From M3007 sp031425035 (GTDB lineage: Bacteria > Bacteroidota > Bacteroidia > Chitinophagales > Saprospiraceae): a DNA stretch of 64,000 bases. A program made the position numbers and the translations under genes. The notes under the pieces are model-generated. The model ran no database searches. It worked only from the letters and a program-made list of their open reading frames with translations, and was not told where the DNA came from. Shown piece after piece: positions 7,947 through 17,492 of the stretch (positions within the stretch are counted from its first letter, which is position 1; each line of letters opens with the position of its first letter). The stretch lies in contig JANPIN010000065.1 of NCBI GenBank assembly GCA_031425035.1, forward strand, positions 24,053-88,052. The letters are read 5' to 3'.

Positions 7947-10766
7947 ATGAAAAAATCTTCCCTCCTGCCGCTGCTGCTTTTGCTGCTGGCGAGCCACCTT
8001 CTTTCGGCACAAAATCCAACCAAAACGACCATTAAAGGCCTGGTAACCGATACCCTCGGGGTAGAACTGCCTTTTGCGACGGTCATGCTGTTGAATCCCA
8101 AGGATACGACGCTGGTCAATTTTACCCGCAGTGATGAAAAGGGCGCTTTTTCCTTTAAAAATGTCCGGAATGCCCCTTATTTACTCAAAATATCCTACAT
8201 TGGTTACCTGCCTTTGCAACAGTATCTGAATCCGGCGGCCGAAGAAACGGCCGATCTGGGTACCGTTAAAATGAAGCCGATCTCTACCGAATTGATGGAA
8301 GTGGTGATCCGGACCGCCAAAGCGCCGCTGCGTATTCACGGCGATACCATCGAATATGATGCTTCCACGTTTAAAGTGCCGCCCGGCTCCACGGTCGAGG
8401 ATCTGCTGCGCCGCCTGCCCGGCATCGAAGTGGACGCCGACGGGAACATCCGGGCGCAGGGCAAAGACGTGAAACGGGTGTACGTGGACGGTAAAATGTT
8501 CTTCAGCGACGATCCGAAAAGCGCCACGAAGAACCTGGGCGCCGAGACTATTTCCAAGGTGCAGGTTTATGACGAAAAATCGGAACAAGCCAAGCTGACC
8601 GGGGTCGACGACGGGAAAAAGGAGAAGGCCATGAACCTGGAAATGAAGGAGGAATTTAAAAAAGGCTCCTTCGGTAAAATTACCGCCGCCGTGGGTAGCT
8701 CCGATCGTTGGGCAGCCCGGGGCAACTACAACCGCTTTAACACCAAGCAGCAACTCTCTTTCATCGGTTTCGGGAATAATATCAACCAAACGGGGGTGAA
8801 CTGGGAAGATTATGGCGAATTCAAGGGCCAAAGCACCTCCGGTAATTATGATAATGGCGATTTCGGTTTTAACAGCAATGGCGACCGGTATTATAGAACG
8901 GGCAGCGATGACGGCGTAATCAATAATTTTGACGGGCGCGGCTTTACCAAAAATTTCGGCGGCGGCTCCAATTTCAACTACGACAATAAAAAAGCGAAGT
9001 TCAACCTGAGCTATTTCTATAACCAGACGGACCTGCAACTGGATCAGTTCGGGTACCGGCAGACATTTTTACCGGAGGGAAATTTCTCCAACAGCGACAC
9101 GACCAGCCAGCAGGAGTTTCGCGGAAACCACAGCATCGGTACCCGTTTTGAAAAGGACCTGGACTCGAATAATGTGCTGATTGTCAAAGCGAATGCCCGT
9201 TTGAGCAAGAATAACAAGGGCTACCGGCAGTCACAGCTTTTTTTCGACGATAGTGCGGAACCTACGAACCGGCTGGGCCTGGATAATGACAACGACCTGG
9301 ATGCCTGGAACCTGAACAGTGCGGCCATTTTCCGGCACCGTTTTAAGAAGAAGGGCCGCTCGCTGGCCTTGAGCGCCGGTTATAACGGCAACCAGTCGGA
9401 CGGCATCGAAAATTCCATTTCCATCAACCGCTTTTTCGAGGCGCAGACGTTCACCCAGCAGATCCGCCTGCTCAACACCAATAACAATCTGACGAATCAG
9501 TTGAAAAGCAGTGCCCTGTTCACCGAACCGCTGTCCAAAAAATGGTACTGGGAAACCTTTTTGAACTATAGCCAGGTCCATAATCAGGTGGACCGCCAGG
9601 CGACGAATCCACTCTTTAACAATGACCGGGTGGACTCCCTGAGCATTTTTTATAACCAGGATACCCGTTATCAGCGGGCCGGCACCAGCCTGCGTTATTC
9701 TTACAAGGGTTTGAATGCCACTACCGGACTGGCTATGCAGCAAATTAACCTGGCCGGTGATTATGCCCGGCAGGAGGGCCGGCCGTTGCTGACCAATCCC
9801 GTCGACCGCACGTTCAATAACCTGGTCCCCAATGCGGATGTGAGTTACGAGTTTGCCAATAACCTCAACCTGAATTTCAATTACGGCTACGGCATCACGG
9901 CGCCCAACCTGAACGATCTGCAACCGGTGCCCAATATCAACAACCCCGCTTTCCGGATCGAAGGAAACCCGAACCTGAGTCCGGAACGGCAGCATAGCCT
10001 GTCGTTTAACGTGAATAAATGGAATCCGGCCAACTTCTCCTATTTCGGCGTCGGTACGCAATACCAGTTGTATGACAGCCAGATCGTTTATAATCAAACG
10101 ATTGAGCAGATCGACAGCATTGGCATCCGTACAACCACCCGCCCGGATAATGTGTCGGGGGGAAATAGCTTTAACCTCTATAGCTGGTTTAATTTTCCCA
10201 TTATCAAGACTAAACTGACTATGAACGGCGGCCCGAATGCCAGCTTCGGACAGACGCCCGCCTTTGTCAACGGCGTGCTCAATGAAACCCGCAGCAATGG
10301 CTACGGCGGTAATATCGGGCTGAATCTTACGCCGGGTCAAAAACTGATCATGGGCTTGTCCGGCGACTTGAACTTCAATGACCTGAAATATTCGATCCAA
10401 AAGGAGCAGAACCAGCGTATTCAAAACCATACGGCATCGGCTTCCATCAAGTGGCAGTTCGCGGATAAATTTTTCCTGGAAAGCAATTTCAACTACAGTT
10501 TTTACCGCAATGATCGCTTTGGCTTCAACCGCGCCGTTCCCCTCTGGAATGCTTCTGTACGTCGCCTGCTGGGTAAAAGCAACCGCCTGGAAATGCGCCT
10601 GGCCGCCTTTGACCTGCTCAACCGGCAGGTGAATATCTCGCAGACCGGCACGCAGAACTACGTGACACGCGTTATTTCGAACACCCTGTCCCAGTACTTC
10701 ATGCTGAGCGTGAGCTATAATGTGCGCGGTTATGAGAATAAAGTGAATAAGAACAACTGGTGGTGA
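7947..10766 (+). CDS. TonB-type outer-membrane beta-barrel protein with carboxypeptidase-like domain
   Basis: 939 residues. Residues 1-22 (MKKSSLLPLLLLLLASHLLS, cut before QNPT) are a signal peptide. Residues 27-110 form a carboxypeptidase-regulatory-like Ig domain (IKGLVTDTLGVELPFATVML). A plug-like region follows (YDASTFKVPPGSTVEDLLRR ... YVDGKMFFSDD), then a long beta-barrel with many Asn/Tyr/Arg-rich strands (outer membrane barrel family 3). The substrate is unknown; such proteins take up or bind large molecules with TonB. ATG at 7947 was chosen because it begins the signal peptide. The GLPGLI gene starts 79 bases later in the same direction and is probably co-transcribed, a common pairing in Bacteroidota. 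Confidence 0.9.
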   Translation: MKKSSLLPLLLLLLASHLLSAQNPTKTTIKGLVTDTLGVELPFATVMLLNPKDTTLVNFTRSDEKGAFSFKNVRNAPYLLKISYIGYLPLQQYLNPAAEETADLGTVKMKPISTELMEVVIRTAKAPLRIHGDTIEYDASTFKVPPGSTVEDLLRRLPGIEVDADGNIRAQGKDVKRVYVDGKMFFSDDPKSATKNLGAETISKVQVYDEKSEQAKLTGVDDGKKEKAMNLEMKEEFKKGSFGKITAAVGSSDRWAARGNYNRFNTKQQLSFIGFGNNINQTGVNWEDYGEFKGQSTSGNYDNGDFGFNSNGDRYYRTGSDDGVINNFDGRGFTKNFGGGSNFNYDNKKAKFNLSYFYNQTDLQLDQFGYRQTFLPEGNFSNSDTTSQQEFRGNHSIGTRFEKDLDSNNVLIVKANARLSKNNKGYRQSQLFFDDSAEPTNRLGLDNDNDLDAWNLNSAAIFRHRFKKKGRSLALSAGYNGNQSDGIENSISINRFFEAQTFTQQIRLLNTNNNLTNQLKSSALFTEPLSKKWYWETFLNYSQVHNQVDRQATNPLFNNDRVDSLSIFYNQDTRYQRAGTSLRYSYKGLNATTGLAMQQINLAGDYARQEGRPLLTNPVDRTFNNLVPNADVSYEFANNLNLNFNYGYGITAPNLNDLQPVPNINNPAFRIEGNPNLSPERQHSLSFNVNKWNPANFSYFGVGTQYQLYDSQIVYNQTIEQIDSIGIRTTTRPDNVSGGNSFNLYSWFNFPIIKTKLTMNGGPNASFGQTPAFVNGVLNETRSNGYGGNIGLNLTPGQKLIMGLSGDLNFNDLKYSIQKEQNQRIQNHTASASIKWQFADKFFLESNFNYSFYRNDRFGFNRAVPLWNASVRRLLGKSNRLEMRLAAFDLLNRQVNISQTGTQNYVTRVISNTLSQYFMLSVSYNVRGYENKVNKNNWW

Positions 10767-10810
10767 TTTTAACTATGAACTATGAACTATATAGTTCGGA
10801 GTGATTATTT

Positions 10811-10840
10811 CAAACCAACAAACCTTCAAACCTTTCAACC
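10811..10840 (+). repeat. TTCAAACC tract before the GLPGLI gene
   Basis: CAAACCAACAAACCTTCAAACC and a following TTCAACC end 5 bases before the ATG at 10845. It matches the end of the 77-bp element at 46.2 kb (ATTCAAACCAACAAACC). Confidence 0.7.
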
Positions 10841-10844
10841 GCAC

Positions 10845-11606
10845 ATGCATACTTATTTTAAAAAACACCTTTTCCTCTATATCTTTCTGCTAGCCGCTAC
10901 TGGTGTTTATAGTCAGCAAATGGAGGGTACGGTCCGCTACCTGATCGTGCATGACTGGACCAAGAAAATGCTGGCGGTCGACTACATCAGCAAACAGCGG
11001 CTGGAGCGCATTGCCTATATGTGGGGCAATGATTCGGAATGGAAACAGTACGCCAACCTGTATTTCTCGCCCACCCGTACCAAATACGAGGACTCGGACG
11101 AGCAGGCGGACGCGGATGATCAGGGCTATGCCTGGCGCAAGGACGCATATACCATTCAGCGCGACTTCGAGACCAACACCCTGCACGACGTGATCCAGAT
11201 GCTGGGCAAGGTCTATCTGGTGGACGATACACTGGCTGCGCCGGACTGGAAGATCATGAACGACATGAAGGAAGTGGCCGGCCATGTGTGCATGAATGCA
11301 TTCCGGGATGACACGCTCAAAAAGCAGAAGATCAACGTCTGGTTTGCGCTCGATATACCCGTTCCGTCTGGTCCCGAGCGTTTTGGGGGACTGCCGGGGC
11401 TCATCCTCGAAGTTGATGTGAATGACGGCGGTATGCTGATCACGGCCGATAAGATCGAGTTAAAGAAACTGACGACCGAGCTGGATCCGCCGAAAAAAGC
11501 CAAGGGCAAGAAAGTGAATGAAGCCGCTTATGAAGACGTCATTCGCAAACACATGTTGGAAAAGCGCAAGGCGGAGGAACCACCGTTTTGGGGGATTCGG
11601 TATTGA
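10845..11606 (+). CDS. GLPGLI family protein
   Basis: 253-residue exported protein. The chosen ATG at 10845 starts a signal peptide (MHTYFKKHLFLYIFLLAATG, cut near YSQ). The name-giving motif is present as FGGLPGLILEVDVNDGG at about residue 180, preceded by VWFALDIPVPSGPERF, a typical GLPGLI lead-in. Function of the family is unknown; these genes very often follow TonB-type receptor genes, as here, which suggests an envelope role tied to the receptor. The C-terminal tail is Lys-rich. Confidence 0.88.
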   Translation: MHTYFKKHLFLYIFLLAATGVYSQQMEGTVRYLIVHDWTKKMLAVDYISKQRLERIAYMWGNDSEWKQYANLYFSPTRTKYEDSDEQADADDQGYAWRKDAYTIQRDFETNTLHDVIQMLGKVYLVDDTLAAPDWKIMNDMKEVAGHVCMNAFRDDTLKKQKINVWFALDIPVPSGPERFGGLPGLILEVDVNDGGMLITADKIELKKLTTELDPPKKAKGKKVNEAAYEDVIRKHMLEKRKAEEPPFWGIRY

Positions 11607-11654
11607 GTGGAAAAACGGCCATCTTGCAAGGTATAACCATTTAACCACCCGTAC

Positions 11655-13046
11655 ATGCGCCCAAGTCGCCTTTATCTGTTTGCCTCATTTTGTTTTTTCC
11701 GGGTTTTGATTTTCGCCCAGTCTTACACCCTCACGCTGGAAGACAAACAACTGAAAATCAAGAATTTTCCTTATTATGTAGTGCAGGTCACCGATGCGCG
11801 GGCCCAGACCTATTGTCTGGGCATGGCCAAAACAGGGATGGCTGGCCATCGGGTGCCGGTCTTTTCTAAAGACAGCCTGACCACCGAAATAAGCGGACTT
11901 TTCCGGCGGAGTCTGGGGCCTGATACGGCCGGACACACGCCCCTGGTGCTACGAATTAACCAACTGTTGGTATACGAAGACATGCTCAACGCCGGGCAGG
12001 CTTTTCTGGAAATCAGTCTGAGTTTCCTGCAGCCCGTTGCCGGCGGATACATCGAGCTGACCACCATTGGGGCGACTTCCACGAAAATCAGTCAAATAGA
12101 TGCCAGCCGTAAACACGATGATAACATTGTGGCCGGCATTGAAGACTGTTTAGCAACGTTTTGGCAGGAGAAGCAGATGGGCAACCTGGGTACGCGGCGG
12201 GTGCCGGCAGCGCATTTATATCAGTTACCGGATGTACAGTCTTTTGCCGTGCTGCAAAACGGTTCGAATAAAGCCGGTGTTTTTCACTCGTTCAGCGACT
12301 TTTTAAACAACACCCCCAACGAACATCCGGGTTTGCCCATCGTCATGAAACCGGGGCGGGTCAGGGGTAAAGGCGCTGTTTACTATCAACTGGAAAAGGG
12401 CAACGACCTGGACGAAAAAATAAATGTCTGGGGCGTTTCGGACGGGCAGTATGCCTATGCGTTGATCTATGGTGATTATTACCGGATCGAGCGCAGCGGG
12501 GACTCATTACTGGTCAACCTGCCCGCACCTGTTTCAGCGGATGATGCAACGCCCATCTTTATCATTGGCGGTTTGGGTTTGATCGGCGGTCTGGCCGGGC
12601 TAGCCGTCAGTGGAATTATTGCCGCGGCCACTAAAAAAGATGTCCCACCGCCGGTGCCTTATCAGGTGGATCTGCTCACCAGCAGTCTGTCGCCGGTGAA
12701 TCTGCCGAATACCCGTCGGGTGGAAGCCCGGGTGTTGTTATGTTGCTCCGAATTTGCCCGGTCACCCATCACGGTACGCCTCGATGGGCAGGAACTATGT
12801 ACGCTGGAGAAAGGCCAATTCTATCGGCTGCGCGTCCCTCCACCGGCGGCGGAAATCAACCTGACGCTGGAAGCCAACGGCAAAACCTACCAGGAGAAAG
12901 TGCAACCGGAAATGTTCAACACCGAGGTTTGCCTGTTACGCATCGTCAAAGGGGAACCCCGGCTGGATACGCCGAACGGAGAAATACGCAGCAAACTGCT
13001 GCGGCAGATCAGCGACGGGGAGGTAAAGGAGCAGTGCAGGCACTAA
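11655..13046 (+). CDS. Secreted protein of unknown function
   Basis: 463 residues, not assigned to a family. Residues 1-22 (MRPSRLYLFASFCFFRVLIF, cut near AQS) look like a signal peptide. The first 200 residues are beta-rich; a Gly-rich hydrophobic segment (IFIIGGLGLIGGLAGLAVSGIIAAA, about 298-322) could span the membrane. The last 100 residues (ITVRLDGQELCTLEKGQFYRL) resemble a small PEGA-like beta domain, weakly. The gene stands 48 bases after the GLPGLI gene in the same direction and may be part of the same transcript. Its 3' end converges on the methyltransferase gene. Confidence 0.7.
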   Translation: MRPSRLYLFASFCFFRVLIFAQSYTLTLEDKQLKIKNFPYYVVQVTDARAQTYCLGMAKTGMAGHRVPVFSKDSLTTEISGLFRRSLGPDTAGHTPLVLRINQLLVYEDMLNAGQAFLEISLSFLQPVAGGYIELTTIGATSTKISQIDASRKHDDNIVAGIEDCLATFWQEKQMGNLGTRRVPAAHLYQLPDVQSFAVLQNGSNKAGVFHSFSDFLNNTPNEHPGLPIVMKPGRVRGKGAVYYQLEKGNDLDEKINVWGVSDGQYAYALIYGDYYRIERSGDSLLVNLPAPVSADDATPIFIIGGLGLIGGLAGLAVSGIIAAATKKDVPPPVPYQVDLLTSSLSPVNLPNTRRVEARVLLCCSEFARSPITVRLDGQELCTLEKGQFYRLRVPPPAAEINLTLEANGKTYQEKVQPEMFNTEVCLLRIVKGEPRLDTPNGEIRSKLLRQISDGEVKEQCRH

Positions 13047-13103
13047 TATCTGACCGGCTATTCCCAGCATGGTCATTCTCGCAACGCGTAAGAATACGGG
13101 TAA

Positions 13104-13631
13104 TTATCGGCTTGCCAAGGCGGCATACATATTTGCCCGCCCATACACGGAAGTGTGCTCGTCCAGATGCAGCTGGTTCTGAAAACCGGCAGTAGTAAAT
13201 AAAACCTCCAGCTTACGAAAAGAGATCGGGTAGGGGATCCATTGCGGTACCGGCGTGTCCGTGTCATATTCCACAATCAAAAAATAGCCCTCCGGCTTTA
13301 AATGGTTGGTTAACCGGTCGATCAGGGCCTTTTTATCCTGCACATAGTGCAGCGAGTTGGCCATGAGCACACCATCCAAATCGCTGTAAGGCAGTTCGTT
13401 GGCCACAAAGTCCAGTTGCAGCGTTTTGATGTCGACTGTTTTCGCCGATAAAGACGGGTCAAGCCGGACCGGGGCTTTGTCCACCGCATGAACCGTACTG
13501 CCCGGAGCCAGCAAGTTTGCCAAAGCATAGGTGAACAGGCCGGAGCCGCAACCGAGATCGGCCCAGGTGCCGGGGTATTGCGGCGTTAGATGCTCGTTTT
13601 TAATAAGTTCTATGGCTGCGGATAATTTCAT
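13104..13631 (-). CDS. Class I SAM-dependent methyltransferase
   Basis: 175-residue single-domain methyltransferase. The SAM-binding motif I is ADLGCGSGLFTYAL, followed by the acidic motif II VHAVDK and motif IV LDGVLMANSLHYV. The C-terminus has the usual beta-hairpin (GYFLIVEYDTDTPVPQWIPYP). Substrate is unknown. No operon partner: the enolase gene upstream is separated by a strong terminator and the neighbour at 13046 is convergent. Confidence 0.85.
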   Translation of the reverse strand: MKLSAAIELIKNEHLTPQYPGTWADLGCGSGLFTYALANLLAPGSTVHAVDKAPVRLDPSLSAKTVDIKTLQLDFVANELPYSDLDGVLMANSLHYVQDKKALIDRLTNHLKPEGYFLIVEYDTDTPVPQWIPYPISFRKLEVLFTTAGFQNQLHLDEHTSVYGRANMYAALASR

Positions 13632-13701
13632 GGCGTGCTACTAAATTGATATTCTACCCAGGTCTCTCTTTATTCAAACCACTTTCTGGACTATAAAACA
13701 A

Positions 13702-13737
13702 AACGCCGGCCCGAAGTTCTCCCTTCCGGCCGGCGTT
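13702..13737 (-). terminator. Rho-independent terminator of enolase
   Basis: AACGCCGGCC and GGCCGGCGTT form a perfect 10-bp stem with a 16-base loop, followed on the minus strand by TTTTGTTTTATAG. It lies 21 bases past the eno stop codon. Confidence 0.88.
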
Positions 13738-13757
13738 CCTTATTTTGAAACTAAAAT

Positions 13758-15044
13758 CTACAATCCGAACAGCGCTTTTCCCATATACGTCGCCGCATCG
13801 CCCAATTCTTCCTCGATGCGCAGCAGCTGGTTGTATTTAGCGATCCGGTCCGAACGGCTGGCGGAACCGGTTTTGATCTGACCGGTATTGAGTGCCACGG
13901 CCAAATCGGCGATGGTGGTGTCTTCCGTTTCGCCGGAGCGGTGGCTGATGATGGACGTGTACGCATGGCGGGTGGCCAGGTTTACGGCATCGATCGTTTC
14001 CGTCAGCGAGCCGATCTGGTTTACTTTGATCAGGATGGAGTTGGCCACCTTCTCATCGATGCCGCGTTGCAGGCGCTCCACGTTGGTCACGAACAAATCG
14101 TCGCCCACCAGTTGGATGCGGTGTCCCAGCGTTTCAGTCATCAGTTTCCAGCCGCTCCAGTCGTCTTCGGCCAGGCCGTCTTCGATGGAATAGATGGGGT
14201 AGCGGTTGCACCAGTCCTTCCAGTAGGCCACCATATCTTTCGGGGACAGGCGGTCGCCGGTGGATTTTTTGAACACGTATTCGCCTTTTTCCGTATCGAA
14301 AAACTCGGAAGCAGCCGGGTCCAGGGCGATCACCATATCTTCCAGGGGGCGGTAGCCGGCGGCTTCGATGGCCGTCATCACCATCTGAATGGCTTCTTCA
14401 TTATTTTTAATGCCGGGGGCAAAACCGCCTTCGTCACCGACGTTGGTTGCGTAGCCCTTGCTTTTCAGCACTTTTTTCAGGTGGTGAAACACTTCGACGC
14501 CCATGCGCAGACCTTCGCTGAAAGTCGTAGCGCCGACGGGCATGATCATAAATTCCTGGAAATCAATACCGTTATCTGCGTGGCTGCCGCCGTTGAGGAT
14601 GTTCATCATCGGTACGGGCAGTACGTGGGCATTGACGCCGCCCAAATAGCGGTACAGTGGTTGACCCAGTTCTTCAGCGGCGGCACGGGCCACGGCCAGG
14701 CTCACGGCCAGGATGGCATTGGCGCCGATTTTGGCTTTGTTGCGGGTGCCGTCGCGTTCGATCATCAGACGATCGAGGCGGATCTGATCGGTTACTTCCT
14801 GACCGATCAGTTCGGGGCGGAGCATCAGTTCGACATTTTTCACCGCCTGGCGGACACCTTTGCCGAGGTAGCGGCCGGCGTCTTCATCGCGGAGTTCAAC
14901 GGCTTCGTGTACGCCGGTGCTGGCCCCGGAGGGTACGGCGGCGCGGCCGATGAAACCGGTTTCGGTCCACACTTCCACCTCGACAGTGGGGTTGCCCCGG
15001 CTATCAAGGATTTCTCTGGCTAATATTTCGCGGATTGCGCTCAT
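13758..15044 (-). CDS. eno: Enolase (phosphopyruvate hydratase)
   Basis: 428 residues, full length for bacterial enolase. Converts 2-phosphoglycerate to phosphoenolpyruvate in glycolysis and may also serve in RNA degradation complexes. Diagnostic motifs: IREILAREILDSRGNPTVEV at the start, VPSGASTGVHEAVELRD (mobile loop), GDEGGFAP (catalytic Glu), ALDPAASEF and SIEDGLAEDD (Mg ligands), LVGDDLFVT, IKVNQIGSLTET (catalytic Lys) and SHRSGETEDTTIADLAV. A TACTTTTG box about 60 bases upstream and a strong terminator downstream indicate a single-gene transcript. Confidence 0.98.
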   Translation of the reverse strand: MSAIREILAREILDSRGNPTVEVEVWTETGFIGRAAVPSGASTGVHEAVELRDEDAGRYLGKGVRQAVKNVELMLRPELIGQEVTDQIRLDRLMIERDGTRNKAKIGANAILAVSLAVARAAAEELGQPLYRYLGGVNAHVLPVPMMNILNGGSHADNGIDFQEFMIMPVGATTFSEGLRMGVEVFHHLKKVLKSKGYATNVGDEGGFAPGIKNNEEAIQMVMTAIEAAGYRPLEDMVIALDPAASEFFDTEKGEYVFKKSTGDRLSPKDMVAYWKDWCNRYPIYSIEDGLAEDDWSGWKLMTETLGHRIQLVGDDLFVTNVERLQRGIDEKVANSILIKVNQIGSLTETIDAVNLATRHAYTSIISHRSGETEDTTIADLAVALNTGQIKTGSASRSDRIAKYNQLLRIEEELGDAATYMGKALFGL

Positions 15045-15102
15045 GTTCAGTAGAATAAATAGTGATGAATGATTCTGGAGGGTCTTACTTGAATAAGGCG
15101 GG

Positions 15103-15110
15103 CAAAAGTA
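15103..15110 (-). promoter_or_regulatory. -7 promoter box of enolase (TACTTTTG)
   Basis: Perfect TAnnTTTG on the minus strand; the transcript would begin near 15096, giving a leader of about 50 bases. No clear -33 TTG. Confidence 0.55.
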
Positions 15111-15249
15111 GCCAAATTCCGCATAGAGGCTGTTGTACAGGCGGCGAAAATAGGCAGATGATAACTTTTTTGAGATGGATCAGGGGAAATAGCCTACCAA
15201 GCTGCCCCGCCGGTCCGAACATAAGCGCCGGCAGACCGTTCCGTAGCCG

Positions 15250-16236
15250 ATGAATATTTTAAAACGCCTGCGCTCCGTCTGGCATCCCGATGAGTACCAT
15301 GGCTGGGGCCGTACGCAGCGCTACTTCGAAGGCTGGTATTATAAGATCGTTTCGCCGGGGGGCGACTTGGCCATGGCGTTTATTCCGGGCATTGCCATGT
15401 CGGAGGCAGGGGAACAGCATGCCTTTGTGCAGGTCATGGACGGGACGCATTGCCGCGCCGATTACCACCAATTTACCGCCGCCGATTTCCAGCCCGCCGC
15501 AGACCGGTTCGCCCTGAACCTGGGCGGCAACTTTTTTTCTGCCGAAAAAATGCGGCTCGATCTGCCGGGTGTGCAGGGCGAAATCAACTTCCATAACACC
15601 GTGCCCTGGCCGAAAATGCTGGGCGCGCCGGGCATTATGGGCTGGTATTCGTTCGTGCCTTTTATGGAATGCAACCACGGTGTGGTCAGTATGCACCATA
15701 CCCTGGAAGGCAGCCTGCGCTTGTCAATGCCGGGTGGCGGTAGTCGCTTGGTGGATTTTACCGGCGGGAAAGGTTACCTGGAAAAAGACTGGGGGCGCTC
15801 GTTCCCACAGGCCTATGTCTGGATGCAGAGTAATCATTTCGACCAGCACGAACAGGCGTCGTTAATGGCTTCCGTGGCCCATATTCCCTGGTTAAACAGC
15901 CATTTTGTAGGCTTCATCAGCGGACTGTGGCTGGAAGGCCGGTTGTTTAAATTCGCTACCTACACCGGCGCCAAAAAGTATTTGGAAGTGGGGGAGGATA
16001 CCGCCACTTTGATCTTCAAAAACCCCCATACGGAGCTGCGTATCCTGGCTCGTCACGGGCCGGGCAGTGCGCTGCTATTTCCCATAACCGGTGATATGAC
16101 CGGCAAAATCAACGAAAGTCTACAAGCGACACTGGAGGTGGAACTGCTGGAGAATGGCCGCCGCATTTTTGCTGCCACGGGTCGCCATGCCGGTCTGGAA
16201 CTGGCCGGCGAAGTGCAGCAGGTGCTGGCCGGTTGA
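15250..16236 (+). CDS. Tocopherol cyclase family protein
   Basis: 328 residues of the tocopherol cyclase-like family. The N-terminus carries the signature WHPDEYHGWGRTQRYFEGWY; further conserved blocks are MAFIPGIAM, PGIMGWYSFVPFMECNHGVV, FTGGKGYLEKDWGRSFPQAY and ASVAHIPWL. No signal peptide. Plant and cyanobacterial members close the chromanol ring of vitamin E; bacterial members outside cyanobacteria have no assigned substrate and no other tocopherol gene is present here. The gene precedes btaA by 82 bases in the same direction, so a role in lipid or isoprenoid-quinone handling is an inference from context. The 205 bases before it hold the enolase promoter and no gene. Confidence 0.83.
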   Translation: MNILKRLRSVWHPDEYHGWGRTQRYFEGWYYKIVSPGGDLAMAFIPGIAMSEAGEQHAFVQVMDGTHCRADYHQFTAADFQPAADRFALNLGGNFFSAEKMRLDLPGVQGEINFHNTVPWPKMLGAPGIMGWYSFVPFMECNHGVVSMHHTLEGSLRLSMPGGGSRLVDFTGGKGYLEKDWGRSFPQAYVWMQSNHFDQHEQASLMASVAHIPWLNSHFVGFISGLWLEGRLFKFATYTGAKKYLEVGEDTATLIFKNPHTELRILARHGPGSALLFPITGDMTGKINESLQATLEVELLENGRRIFAATGRHAGLELAGEVQQVLAG

Positions 16237-16292
16237 ACGGAACTTAATAATTACATAACCTGCCCAAACCGATCCCCGCTGAACTGCCCGCC

Positions 16293-16300
16293 TACCTTCG
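16293..16300 (+). promoter_or_regulatory. -7 promoter box before btaA (TACCTTCG)
   Basis: One mismatch to TAnnTTTG, 18 bases before the ATG at 16319, suggesting btaA-btaB can be transcribed separately from the upstream cyclase-like gene. Confidence 0.4.
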
Positions 16301-16318
16301 CGCCTTCAAAAACAGTTT

Positions 16319-17482
16319 ATGGGGCTTGCACACACGATTGGGGAACGGGTATTTCAGCGCATTCACGGCAATTCGCTGGTGTATAACACCTGCTGGGAAG
16401 ACCCGCGCTGCGATCGCCACCTGTTGCAATTAGATGCTGACAGCCGGGTAGTCATGCTGACGAGCGCCGGTTGCAACGCGCTCGATTATTTACTCGATAG
16501 TCCGGCCGAAATCCATTGCGTAGACCTCAATCCCCGGCAAAATGCCCTGCTCGAGTTGAAAATTGCCCTGCTGCAGGGTGGCGATCATGCGGTGCTTTTC
16601 GATCTTTTCGGTACCGGCGCCTCGCCACATGCCCGGGAAATATTTCAGGATGTAATTTATGATCGTCTGCAAGGGCGGTTTTCGCAAGCTTACTGGCAGC
16701 GTAATCTGCACTATTTCAGCGGTAAAGGGCTGCGGCCTTCTTTTTACTGGCGGGGCAGCAGCGGAACCGTCGCCTGGCTCATTCGCAACTGGCTGCATAC
16801 CCAGCCGGATATGCTGCGGCTCACGCGGCGTTTGTTTGAAGCGACCGGTACGGAGGAACAATTGACCTGGTATGAACAGCTGGAACCGCTGCTGCTGGGC
16901 CGCTTCCTGCGTTGGCTGGTCAGTCAGCACCTGGTACAAAGCATGCTGGGCGTACCTAAAAGTCAACAAAACCTGGCCAGTGCCGAGTATACCGATGGTA
17001 TGGCAGGTTATGTGCGTCAATGTTTCCGGCAGGTGTTCACGCAGTTGCCGCTGGCCGATAATTACTTCTGGCGTTTATATTTTTACGGGCGCTATACCCC
17101 CAACTGCTGCCCCAACTACCTGCGCGCCGGGCATTTTTCAGACCTGCACGACCGCGTTGATCGCATACAAACCCACACGGATTCCCTGAGTGGTTTTTTG
17201 CAAAAAAATCCCGGACAATACAGCCATTTCGTGCTGCTCGACCACCAGGACTGGCTGGCCGCGCACCTGCGTCCGGCACTGGAAGAAGAGTGGCGCCTGA
17301 TCCTGGATAATGCGGCGCCCGGGGCCCGGGTACTGCTGCGTTCGGCCGGTCTGGAACTCGATTTCCTGCCCGATTTCGTTCGCCGGCGGGTAGTTTTTGA
17401 TCCGGAAGCCGCCGCCTGGTCGCAGGCTAACGACCGGGTGGGTACCTACGCCAGCACCTGGATTGGAACGGTTAAAGTATAA
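16319..17482 (+). CDS. btaA: BtaA-like diacylglycerol 3-amino-3-carboxypropyltransferase (DUF3419)
   Basis: 387 residues of the BtaA/DUF3419 family. In alphaproteobacteria BtaA moves the 3-amino-3-carboxypropyl group of S-adenosylmethionine onto diacylglycerol to make DGHS, the precursor of the betaine lipid DGTS. Motifs: YNTCWEDPRCDRHLL near the start, VVMLTSAGCNALDYLLDSP and IHCVDLNPRQNALLELKIA (SAM-binding), then FYGRYTPNCCPNYLR and HFVLLDHQDWLA. Length fits. The N-methyltransferase gene needed for the second step follows 10 bases downstream, which supports the lipid assignment. Cytoplasmic or membrane-associated. Confidence 0.85.
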   Translation: MGLAHTIGERVFQRIHGNSLVYNTCWEDPRCDRHLLQLDADSRVVMLTSAGCNALDYLLDSPAEIHCVDLNPRQNALLELKIALLQGGDHAVLFDLFGTGASPHAREIFQDVIYDRLQGRFSQAYWQRNLHYFSGKGLRPSFYWRGSSGTVAWLIRNWLHTQPDMLRLTRRLFEATGTEEQLTWYEQLEPLLLGRFLRWLVSQHLVQSMLGVPKSQQNLASAEYTDGMAGYVRQCFRQVFTQLPLADNYFWRLYFYGRYTPNCCPNYLRAGHFSDLHDRVDRIQTHTDSLSGFLQKNPGQYSHFVLLDHQDWLAAHLRPALEEEWRLILDNAAPGARVLLRSAGLELDFLPDFVRRRVVFDPEAAAWSQANDRVGTYASTWIGTVKV

Positions 17483-17492
17483 ACGATGAACT

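Noticed and set aside
12740..13195. A frame overlapping the end of the secreted unknown
   Set aside because: Out of frame with the larger supported gene and without recognisable features.
13941..15023. Long plus-strand frame opposite enolase
   Set aside because: Antisense shadow of a certain gene, His/Asp-rich artefact of codon use.
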